Below, piece by piece: positions 1 through 6,824 of a stretch of DNA of 64,000 nt. Origin of the DNA: JARRQB01 sp965368585 (GTDB lineage: Bacteria > Pseudomonadota > Gammaproteobacteria > Chromatiales > Chromatiaceae); contig CBDUNM010000003.1 of assembly GCA_965368585.1 (NCBI GenBank), forward strand, positions 1 through 64,000. Direction: 5' to 3'. The notes under the pieces were generated by a model that saw only the letters and a list, made by a program, of their open reading frames with translations, ran no database searches and had not been told where the DNA came from. A program made the translations under genes and the position numbers. The stretch's first letter is position 1. Each line of letters begins with the position of its first letter.

Positions 1-749
1 AGCGCATGGCGCGGGCGCTGCGTACGATTTCGGTGCAGAAGGGAGTCGATCCGAGTGATTTCGTGCTGGTGTCCTTTGGCGGCGCCGGCGGCTTGCACGT
101 GTGCGCCTTGGCGGAAACACTGGGTACGAAGCAGGCGTTGGTCCCGCTGCACGGCGGCGTGCTGTCGGCGCTGGGCATGCTGGCGGCCAGTCCTGGGCGA
201 CGGTTGTCACGCACCTTTCTGGCCCTGTTGGAGCAGCTCAACCCGGCGGCATTGGAAGGCGTATTCAGTACGCTGGAACACGACGGGCTGGCCGGGCTGG
301 CGCGGGAAGGCATCGCGGCGCCCGATTGCGCAATCCAGCGTAAGGTCGACCTGCGTTACCGTGGTCAGTCGTACACCCTGGACCTCGCTTGGTGCGATGA
401 CCTGACGCAACTCGAGCGGGATTTCCATGCGCGGCACCGCGAGCGTTACGGCCACGACCTGGCGCTGCCCGTCGAGCTGGTCAACGTCCGGGTGGCCGTC
501 ACCGGGCCTGCCGCAACCCTGGTGTTCGCCGGGCGGCCGGTCGCGACGCCAGCCGAACCCTTCGCGTGCTGCGACGTGGTGGGTTGCGACGACGCGGTGC
601 CGGTCTTTACGCGCGACGCGCTCGCGGCGGGGCAGGTCCTGCACGGGCCGGCGATCGTTACCGAGCGGGTCGCCACGACCTGGTTGGCGGCGGGGTGGCA
701 GGCGCAGGTCCATACAAGCGGGAGTCTCGTACTGACCGCCGGCTCCTAG
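1..749 (+). CDS. Hydantoinase/oxoprolinase-family protein, C-terminal part (5' end outside window)
   Basis: The reading frame is open from the left edge, so the start lies outside the window. About 248 C-terminal residues are visible. They carry the family hallmark FGGAGGLHVCALAE near the visible N-terminus, followed by LVPLHGGVLSALGMLAA, and end in the usual beta-rich tail with GPAIV. HyuA/OplahA-type proteins are ATP-dependent hydrolases of hydantoins or 5-oxoproline and usually work with a HyuB subunit. Whether a hyuB lies upstream cannot be seen. The stop codon overlaps the end of the convergent EAL-HDOD gene by 4 nt. The substrate cannot be told from this fragment. Confidence 0.85.
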   Translation, partial: RMARALRTISVQKGVDPSDFVLVSFGGAGGLHVCALAETLGTKQALVPLHGGVLSALGMLAASPGRRLSRTFLALLEQLNPAALEGVFSTLEHDGLAGLAREGIAAPDCAIQRKVDLRYRGQSYTLDLAWCDDLTQLERDFHARHRERYGHDLALPVELVNVRVAVTGPAATLVFAGRPVATPAEPFACCDVVGCDDAVPVFTRDALAAGQVLHGPAIVTERVATTWLAAGWQAQVHTSGSLVLTAGS

Positions 750-1984
750 CGCAGCAATTCCTGTACCGCGAAGGTGCGTTCCAGGCTCTCGAGGTACAGC
801 GCGCGCAGGACATCGGGGTCGATCGCCTGGCAGGCCGGTGCATCCAAGTGGCCGCGGTCCAGGGTGGTTGCACAGGCGAGCGCCGGGCCGTACGGTCCGT
901 CGTGTTGACCGATGGCAAGCGCGATGTCGCGGGGGAAGGGCAGTTCATTGAGCAATTCGGTCATGTTTTGATTGAGCAGTGCGTCCAGCACCGAAAACAA
1001 GCCGACCGTGTAGCTGGTTTCGGGCGAGGCATTGCCGGCATGGCGCGTCAGTGCCTCGCACAGGTGCGCACGCAACAGACCGAGGTGCAGCAGTTCGTGC
1101 GGCTTGTCGTCGATCCCGGCCATAGCCAGCAGATTGGCCCAGCCGCGGATCTGCGTCAGGCCCAACAGCACGATGGCGCGATGAATCGAGTCGATTTCGG
1201 TACGCAGACCAAAGGCCGCGGAATTGATGTATCGCAGGATCTTGTAGCTGAGCCCGGGGTCTTGCGCAATCAGGCGCTCCAGTTCGCCGAACGCGACATC
1301 CGGGTCGTTGAGCCGTGCCAGCAGTTGCAATACTACGGCTCGATTTTCGCTCAGGCGCTTACTTTGAATCAGATTCGGTTTCGCGAAAAAATAGCCCTGA
1401 AACAGGTCGAACCCTAGTTCGTACAGGCGTTTGTGGCTTTCAGGGGTCTCAACCTTTTCCGCCAGGAGCAGTAGTCCTGGACGCCGCAATTCGTCGAGCC
1501 GGTTTTCCAGCACGTCCCAGCCGCATCCCGGCACGTCGACTTTGACTATATCCACAAGGGGCAGCACGGGCGCCCATACGGGGTCGAACTGATAGTCGTC
1601 CAGCGCGATGAGATAGCCGTCAGCCTTGAGGCGCAGCAGGCCGGCGATCAGGGCGTCGTCGACCGGCACGTCTTCGAGGATCTCGAGCACGGCTCGGTCG
1701 GGTGCCAAGGGGAGATTGGGCAGTTCGGTAAGCAGCGGGTGGGTCAGGTTGAAAAATGCCCGATGCGGCCCCACTATCTTGTCGATTCCGATTTCCAGGT
1801 AGGCGTCAAGCATGGTGACGGAGGATGCCTGGTCGCCGTCCCATGCGGTGTTGGCGTCGCGCGGCCCACGGTACAGCAACTCGTAACCGAACAGTTCCAG
1901 CTTCCGATCGAATATCGCTTGCCGACCCACGCGGGCGGGGTTCGCCGGGGGCGTCGAGGCTGAATGTGTGCAGGGTTCAGGCAT
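746..1984 (-). CDS. EAL-HDOD domain signalling protein with degenerate EAL motif
   Basis: The protein is 412 aa from the ATG at 1984; a TTG at 2095 would add 37 low-complexity residues and is less likely, although neither start has a clear Shine-Dalgarno site. Residues about 19-215 are an EAL-like domain beginning VGRQAIFDRK, with ELL in place of the catalytic EAL and LDDYQFD where active enzymes have DDFG. The later EKVE motif is kept. Residues about 215-400 are an HDOD domain (DPGLSYKILRYINSAAFGL). This is the YuxH/CdgJ type of fusion, which in other bacteria affects motility or c-di-GMP signalling without hydrolysing c-di-GMP. I infer it is non-catalytic. It is monocistronic and divergent from the desaturase gene. 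Confidence 0.88.
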   Translation of the reverse strand: MPEPCTHSASTPPANPARVGRQAIFDRKLELFGYELLYRGPRDANTAWDGDQASSVTMLDAYLEIGIDKIVGPHRAFFNLTHPLLTELPNLPLAPDRAVLEILEDVPVDDALIAGLLRLKADGYLIALDDYQFDPVWAPVLPLVDIVKVDVPGCGWDVLENRLDELRRPGLLLLAEKVETPESHKRLYELGFDLFQGYFFAKPNLIQSKRLSENRAVVLQLLARLNDPDVAFGELERLIAQDPGLSYKILRYINSAAFGLRTEIDSIHRAIVLLGLTQIRGWANLLAMAGIDDKPHELLHLGLLRAHLCEALTRHAGNASPETSYTVGLFSVLDALLNQNMTELLNELPFPRDIALAIGQHDGPYGPALACATTLDRGHLDAPACQAIDPDVLRALYLESLERTFAVQELLR

Positions 1985-2307
1985 TTCATTTGGCGTCTTT
2001 GTTGACCGGTTTGCGGCGGAAATGACGTGACCTTGAAAACGCGCGCTTTCAGTCACACTCTGAAAACCGTTCGGTGGCGGCGCCTCGTTAGCCAAAACAC
2101 CCTACGGCGGGGTCATGCCGCCCGCCTGGACAGCGGGCCCGTTCTCGCCGCCACGCGGATCGCGGTGCCGGCTTTGATTGCAAGCCAAGGCGCTCGCAGG
2201 CATCGATCCCGGCTCAAGTATTTGTCGCCGAACGACGCGACAAGTACTTTCCGCTACAATGGTCGAGTCGATAACAACTGGAAAAACATTCCAGTTTGGA
2301 GAAACCA
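1985..2307. other. Divergent intergenic region between the EAL-HDOD and desaturase genes
   Basis: This 323-base stretch contains no supported gene. The left two thirds hold no motif I recognise. The right part carries a 13-bp inverted repeat (2216-2249), a TACAAT box at 2255-2260 and a GGAG Shine-Dalgarno site at 2298-2301, all oriented for the desaturase gene. Confidence 0.6.
2216..2249. promoter_or_regulatory. Operator-like inverted repeat upstream of the desaturase gene
   Basis: The left arm AAGTATTTGTCGC (2216-2228) and right arm GCGACAAGTACTT (2237-2249) are complementary at 12 of 13 positions and are separated by 8 nt. A good -10 box, TACAAT, follows at 2255-2260. The right arm would cover the -35 position of that promoter. 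The placement fits a repressor operator for the membrane-lipid desaturase, but the cognate regulator is unknown and a DNA hairpin role is also possible. Confidence 0.5.
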
Positions 2308-3492
2308 ATGATAGATGGGGTGTTGGATTTCAACGGGTGGGAGATTTTGTTGGTGGGCCTCGGCCTGACCCATATCACCATTGTTGCGGTTACCGTTTTT
2401 CTGCACCGGGCTCAAGCACACCGGGGCCTGGATCTGCATCCGGCGATCAGTCATTTCTTCCGTTTCTGGTTGTGGATGACCACCGGCATGGTGACCTCCG
2501 AATGGGTGGCGGTGCACCGTCGCCATCACGCGCGCTGCGAGACCGAAGAGGATCCGCACAGCCCGCAGATCCTGGGGTTGAACAAGGTGCTGTGGGAGGG
2601 CGCGGAACTCTATCGCAATACGGCAGACGACGCGGAACTGGTGGCGCGCTACAGCCGTGGCACGCCCGACGACTGGTTGGAAAAGCACGTTTACAGCGCG
2701 CTGCGCTGGCAGGGCGTCGGGCTGATGCTCGTCATCAACTTCGTTCTGTTTGGGGCGCTGGGCGTCGCCCTGTGGGCCGTGCAGATGATCTGGATTCCTT
2801 TTTGGGCAGCCGGCGTGATAAACGGGGTTGGCCACTACTGGGGCTATCGCAACTTTGAATCACCGGATGCAGCGACCAACATCGCTCCCTGGGGCATTCT
2901 TATCGGTGGTGAGGAATTGCACAACAATCATCATGCGTTTCCGAGTTCGGCCAAGTTTTCGGTTCGCTGGTGGGAATTTGACCTTGGCTGGTTCTATATC
3001 AGACTGTTCTCTGTATTGGGTTTGGCGAAGGTGCGGCGGGTGGCGCAACAACCGCGTATCGACGATGCTAAGACGATTGTCGATATGGATACGGTCAAGG
3101 CGGTGGTGACCCATCGCATGCACGTGCTGGCGCGGTACGCGCGTGACGTGGTCAAACCGGTGACCACGCTCGAGTTGTGTCGGGACGAACGGAGTTGTCG
3201 AAAACTGGCGCGCCAGGCCCGCCGATTGCTCGTGCGCGAGGAATCCAGGCTGGATGCGCGCAGCAAAGCCCGGCTCGCGCATTTGCTCGCGGAAAGCCAA
3301 GCGTTGGCGACGGTGCACCAGTACCGTAAGCGACTCCAGGAGGTGTGGGAACGTACCGCGACCAGCCAGGAAGGATTGCTGAGATCCCTGCAGGACTGGT
3401 GCAGACAGGCCGAAAGCACTGGCGTGCAGGCGCTGGAGGATTTTTCCAGAAGCTTGCGCGGTTACTTGCCGGCCGCACCGATGACCGCCTGA
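2308..3492 (+). CDS. desA: Membrane acyl-lipid/acyl-CoA delta-9 desaturase (DesA type)
   Basis: The start chosen is the ATG at 2308, six bases after the Shine-Dalgarno TTGGAG at 2296-2301; the TTG at 2296 lies inside that site. The product is 394 aa. Three histidine boxes bind the di-iron centre: HRAQAH (residues 33-38), HRRHH (70-74) and HNNHH (205-209), with GHYWGYRNFE between the second and third. Hydrophobic helices flank the boxes. From about residue 260 there is a highly charged helical tail, as in the Pseudomonas DesA family, which has a similar total length. The enzyme inserts a cis double bond into saturated acyl chains of membrane lipids. It is probably controlled by the palindrome just upstream. 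Delta-9 regiochemistry is inferred from the family. Confidence 0.9.
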   Translation: MIDGVLDFNGWEILLVGLGLTHITIVAVTVFLHRAQAHRGLDLHPAISHFFRFWLWMTTGMVTSEWVAVHRRHHARCETEEDPHSPQILGLNKVLWEGAELYRNTADDAELVARYSRGTPDDWLEKHVYSALRWQGVGLMLVINFVLFGALGVALWAVQMIWIPFWAAGVINGVGHYWGYRNFESPDAATNIAPWGILIGGEELHNNHHAFPSSAKFSVRWWEFDLGWFYIRLFSVLGLAKVRRVAQQPRIDDAKTIVDMDTVKAVVTHRMHVLARYARDVVKPVTTLELCRDERSCRKLARQARRLLVREESRLDARSKARLAHLLAESQALATVHQYRKRLQEVWERTATSQEGLLRSLQDWCRQAESTGVQALEDFSRSLRGYLPAAPMTA

Positions 3493-3511
3493 TCGGAAGC
3501 ATCAGATGCAC

Positions 3512-3541
3512 AAAAAAACCCGCCAGATAGCGGGTTTTTTT
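3512..3541. terminator. Bidirectional rho-independent terminator between the desaturase gene and rpmG
   Basis: A perfect GC stem, CCCGC/GCGGG (3519-3523 and 3530-3534), has a 6-nt loop and is flanked by seven A residues on the left and seven T residues on the right. It can therefore terminate both the plus-strand desaturase transcript and the minus-strand rpmB-rpmG transcript. Confidence 0.9.
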
Positions 3542-3566
3542 GTGCAAGCATCGACCGCAGGTCAGA

Positions 3567-3734
3567 TCACTTGATCTTGCCTTCCTTGTACAGCACATGT
3601 TTGCGTGCCTTGGGATCGAATTTCTTGATTTCCATCTTACCGGACTGATTCCGCTTGTTTTTGGTCGTTGTATAAAAGTGGCCAGTTCCGGCGGTGGAGT
3701 TCAGACGAATCTTTTCACGAATAGCTTTAGCCAT
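3567..3734 (-). CDS. rpmG: 50S ribosomal protein L33
   Basis: This 55-residue protein begins MAKAIREKIRLNSTAGTGHF and ends KEGKIK, close to L33 of other gammaproteobacteria. The central TTTKNKRN stretch is basic. It has no zinc-binding cysteines, so it is the Zn-independent (C-minus) form. The start ATG is the complement of 3732-3734. It lies 11 nt after rpmB, in the standard rpmB-rpmG operon, and ends upstream of the bidirectional terminator. L33 sits near the E site of the 50S subunit. Identification is secure. Confidence 0.97.
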   Translation of the reverse strand: MAKAIREKIRLNSTAGTGHFYTTTKNKRNQSGKMEIKKFDPKARKHVLYKEGKIK

Positions 3735-3745
3735 AGTCCAGCCCC

Positions 3746-3982
3746 TTAAATCTTTTCGCCGCGTGCGCGAAGCTCCGACACCACGGTGTCGATGCCTTTT
3801 TTATCGATGATACGCATGCCCTTGGTGGAGACGCGCAACCGCACAAAGCGCTGTTCGTTTTCCAACCAGAAACGATGGTAGTGAAGATTGGGCAGGAACC
3901 GGCGTTTTGTTTTTCGGTGCGAGTGGGAGACGTTGTTCCCGGTGACTGGCCGCTTGCCCGTAACCTGACACACTTTGGACAT
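3746..3982 (-). CDS. rpmB: 50S ribosomal protein L28
   Basis: The 78-aa product has the usual length. It begins MSKVCQVTGKRPVTGNNVSH and contains TKRRFLPNLHYHRFW, diagnostic for L28. The zinc-ribbon cysteines of some L28 proteins are absent. It is a large-subunit protein needed for late 50S assembly. It is the first gene of rpmB-rpmG and is oriented with radC upstream, as in many gammaproteobacteria. A candidate promoter lies at 4053-4081. Confidence 0.97.
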   Translation of the reverse strand: MSKVCQVTGKRPVTGNNVSHSHRKTKRRFLPNLHYHRFWLENEQRFVRLRVSTKGMRIIDKKGIDTVVSELRARGEKI

Positions 3983-4052
3983 GGTGAAAGCCTCGTAAAA
4001 TCAAACCCGTTGAGGCGATCCCGGCGAAGCCGAGAACCGCAGAAAGCGCGCC

Positions 4053-4081
4053 AACTTAGCAGATCTCGGGGCGTCAGGCAA
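4053..4081 (-). promoter_or_regulatory. Candidate promoter for rpmB-rpmG
   Basis: On the minus strand TTGCCT (complement of 4076-4081) and TAAGTT (complement of 4053-4058) are 17 nt apart. A GC-rich discriminator follows, as is common for growth-regulated ribosomal promoters. The -10 box is a poor match (3 of 6), so this is tentative. Confidence 0.35.
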
Positions 4082-4148
4082 CTTGAGGGCCGATTTTTTC
4101 AACCGCCAAGCGGACTGTGTTTGTACCAATCCCCGCCCAGCGAAAAAT

Positions 4149-4823
4149 TCAGAGAAGCCCCGATTCAGCGAAAGAGGTGTATTCGCCATGTCCTATTACG
4201 AGATGATCCAGCACGCGCACGTCAATCAAGGCGAGCGCCTCGCTCAAGCGGCGGGTGATGCGCCGGTCAGCGCTGCTGGGCTCGCTGACCCCGGACGGAT
4301 GGTTGTGCGCCAGGATCAACGCCGCGGCATTGTAGTGGAGCGCCCGGCGCACGACTTCGCGCGGGTGGACGCTGGCACCGTCGATAGTACCGCGGAACAA
4401 TTCCTCAAACGCGAGCACCCGGTGGCGGTTGTCCAGAAAAAGCACAGCAAATACTTCGTAAGGATGTCCGCTCAGCTGCATTTGCAGATAGCGCCGGGTG
4501 TCGTCGGGGCTGCGCAGGGCATCGGCATCGCGCAAGCGTTCCGACAGGTGTCGTTTCGCCATTTCCAGAACGGCCTGAAGCTGCGCGTATTTTGCCTCGC
4601 CCATGCCGGGTGCGCGCATAAAGGTTTGCCGGTCGGCGGCGAGCAGCGGCCGTAGTCCGCCGAACTGCTGGAGCAGGCGGCGTGCCAAGCCGACGGCGCT
4701 GGTGCCGGCGACGCCGGTGCGCAGAAATATTGCCAAGAGTTCCGCGTCCGTCAGCGCGGTGGCGCCGAAGCGGAGCAGTTTTTCGCGAGGCCGTTCAGCC
4801 GCCGGCCAATCCTTGATAGCCAT
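4149..4823 (-). CDS. radC: RadC family JAB/MPN-domain protein
   Basis: The start at 4823 (MAIKDWPAAERPREKLL) has an AGGGA site 8 nt upstream and matches RadC N-termini; the longer frame to 4886 adds unrelated residues. The product is 224 aa. An N-terminal helix-hairpin-helix-like region (LRFGATALTDAELLAIFLRTG) is followed by a JAMM metalloprotease-fold domain with E..LFRGTIDGASVHPREVV and HNHPSG...S..D. The biochemical function is still unclear despite the old DNA-repair name. It sits in its conserved place between rpmB and the divergent coaBC gene. Confidence 0.95.
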   Translation of the reverse strand: MAIKDWPAAERPREKLLRFGATALTDAELLAIFLRTGVAGTSAVGLARRLLQQFGGLRPLLAADRQTFMRAPGMGEAKYAQLQAVLEMAKRHLSERLRDADALRSPDDTRRYLQMQLSGHPYEVFAVLFLDNRHRVLAFEELFRGTIDGASVHPREVVRRALHYNAAALILAHNHPSGVSEPSSADRRITRRLSEALALIDVRVLDHLVIGHGEYTSFAESGLL

Positions 4824-5052
4824 TGTCCATTCCCTGGAGTTGATTCGATTCACGCCAAGGATGCCGCTATCGACACGCGATGGCAAGCGCCGCTCGGATT
4901 ATCGGGTAGATAACGGGGGAAGGCCGGGTACCGCGGACTTCGCTTGTTTGCGGCCTTGATTTCGGCGCACCGTGAGCGAACGCGCAATACGCTGTCTTTA
5001 ACGGCACGCAAAGCTCGGTTAATCTTGCGCGGGTGAAGCGGGTTACCAAGAA

Positions 5053-6276
5053 ATGAATTCTTCTGCAATCTACGGTCGGCGTCTGCTGCTCGGGGTAACG
5101 GCCGGTATTGCGGCCTACAAGGCCGCGGAGCTCGCGCGAATGCTGGTCAAGGCCGGTGCGTCACTGCGGGTGGTGATGACACCGGGCGCCACTCAGTTCG
5201 TGGCGCCGATGACCTTTCAGGCGTTGACCGGAAACCCGGTGCGGGTGGAACTGTTCGACGCGCAGCACGAGGCCGCGATGGGACATATCGAACTGGCGCG
5301 CTGGGCGGAGTTCGTCCTCGTTGCGCCGGCCAGTGCCGATTTCATGGCCAGGCTGGCCTGCGGTATGGCCGACGATCTGTTGTCCACCCTGTGTCTCGCG
5401 ACCAGCGCGCCGGTCGCGATAGCCCCGGCGATGAACCAGCAGATGTGGCAGAACGCGGCTACTCAGGCCAATTTGCAGAATCTTCAGGCGCGCGGCGTTC
5501 TGGTCTTCGGACCGGCTGCGGGCGACCAGGCCTGCGGTGAATCCGGCCCCGGCCGCTTGCTCGAGCCCGGGCAACTGGCCGCGCGGTTCGCGGCCGAATT
5601 CAGCCCCGGTCAATTGGCTGGCGTGCGCGCCGTGGTGACAGCGGGGCCGACGCGCGAGGCCGTCGACCCCGTGCGTTACATTGGCAATCGAAGTTCCGGG
5701 CGGATGGGATTTGCGGTGGCGGCTGCATTATTGCGCGAAGGTGCCGATGTCCTTTTAATTAGTGGGCCGGTCGCGTTGCAAGCGCCCGATGGCGTAACCT
5801 GCGTGCGCGTGGAAAGCGCGCAGCAGATGCACCGGGCGGTCATGGCAGAGGCAGTTTCAGCGGACTTGTTCGTCGCGACCGCGGCCGTAGCAGATTACCG
5901 GCCTGCACAGGCGGTGCCCGGCAAGATCAAAAAGTCCAATGAGCGATTGACGATCGAACTGGTGCGCAACCCCGATATCCTGGCCGACGTTGCGGCACTT
6001 GCCGACGGGCCTTTTACCGTGGGATTCGCCGCCGAAACGGAGTCGTTGCAGGCGCATGCGCAAAGCAAGCGTCGCACCAAGGGCGTCGATATGATCGCGG
6101 CCAATCTGGTGGGTGAGGGTCGCTTGGGTTTTGATACTGAAGACAACGCCTTGCTGGTGATTTGGGACGGTGGGCAGCAGCAACTGCCGGTACAGAATAA
6201 ATCTCAATTGGCGGCCGAACTGGTTTTATTGATAGCAGAACGTATGCATGCATCGACTACAACTGAAGATTCTTGA
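5053..6276 (+). CDS. coaBC: Bifunctional phosphopantothenoylcysteine decarboxylase / phosphopantothenate-cysteine ligase
   Basis: The 407-aa protein covers both steps between phosphopantothenate and 4'-phosphopantetheine in coenzyme A synthesis. The N-terminal CoaC half is an FMN-dependent flavoprotein with GVTAGIAAYKAAEL, catalytic H78 in GHIELARWAEF, the PAMNQQMW motif and active-site C161 in ACGESG. The C-terminal CoaB half starts near residue 190 (TAGPTREAVDPVRYIGN) and has KIKKSNERL and the nucleotide-binding GFAAET. It is divergent from radC, and dut starts inside its 3' end (29-nt overlap), so translation of the two is probably coupled. Confidence 0.97.
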   Translation: MNSSAIYGRRLLLGVTAGIAAYKAAELARMLVKAGASLRVVMTPGATQFVAPMTFQALTGNPVRVELFDAQHEAAMGHIELARWAEFVLVAPASADFMARLACGMADDLLSTLCLATSAPVAIAPAMNQQMWQNAATQANLQNLQARGVLVFGPAAGDQACGESGPGRLLEPGQLAARFAAEFSPGQLAGVRAVVTAGPTREAVDPVRYIGNRSSGRMGFAVAAALLREGADVLLISGPVALQAPDGVTCVRVESAQQMHRAVMAEAVSADLFVATAAVADYRPAQAVPGKIKKSNERLTIELVRNPDILADVAALADGPFTVGFAAETESLQAHAQSKRRTKGVDMIAANLVGEGRLGFDTEDNALLVIWDGGQQQLPVQNKSQLAAELVLLIAERMHASTTTEDS

Positions 6277-6703
6277 TTCCAGGCTGGGCGACGAATTTCC
6301 GTTGCCCGCTTATGCCACAGACGGGTCGGCAGGCATGGATCTGCGAGCGATGCTTGCACAACCGCTAGCGGTGCTGCCGGGCGAAACACATCTGATACCG
6401 ACCGGACTGGCGATCCATATCGGCGACCCCGGCCTGGCGGCGGTGATCCTGCCGCGCTCGGGTCTGGGGCACAAGCACGGCATCGTGCTGGGCAATCTGG
6501 TCGGTTTGATTGACTCGGACTACCAGGGGCAGCTTTTCGTATCCTGCTGGAATCGCGGTCCAACGGAATTTCGTATGGAGGTCGGCGAGCGGTTGGCGCA
6601 GCTGGTGTTGTTGCCGGTGGTGCATGCGGCATTGGAAGTGGTCGAGGAGTTCGCGGCAACCAACAGAGGAGACGGCGGCTTTGGTCATTCAGGACGGACC
6701 TAG
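6248..6703 (+). CDS. dut: Deoxyuridine 5'-triphosphate nucleotidohydrolase (dUTPase)
   Basis: The 151-aa product is a trimeric dUTPase that makes dUMP for thymidylate synthesis and keeps uracil out of DNA. All five family motifs are visible: SAGMDLRA, PRSGLGHKHGIV, GNLVGLIDSDYQG, ERLAQLVLLPV and the C-terminal RGDGGFGHSG. Length and sequence closely follow E. coli Dut. It starts 29 nt inside coaBC in another frame, in the standard coaBC-dut order, and is followed after 121 nt by algC. Confidence 0.97.
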   Translation: MHRLQLKILDSRLGDEFPLPAYATDGSAGMDLRAMLAQPLAVLPGETHLIPTGLAIHIGDPGLAAVILPRSGLGHKHGIVLGNLVGLIDSDYQGQLFVSCWNRGPTEFRMEVGERLAQLVLLPVVHAALEVVEEFAATNRGDGGFGHSGRT

Positions 6704-6824
6704 AACCCATGTTTGTCCTGCGTTGGTGAAGTCGGGGCGTGCTGATGTGTAACTCGGTTGCCGGGAAGGACACTGACACAAATGTTCTGTTGACGAGAAA
6801 GGACGCTATGCGTTTAGGGGTTTC

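Noticed and set aside
566..1417. 283-residue plus-strand open frame
   Set aside because: It is antisense to the EAL-HDOD gene and overlaps the hydantoinase gene. No motif is present; it follows from high GC content.
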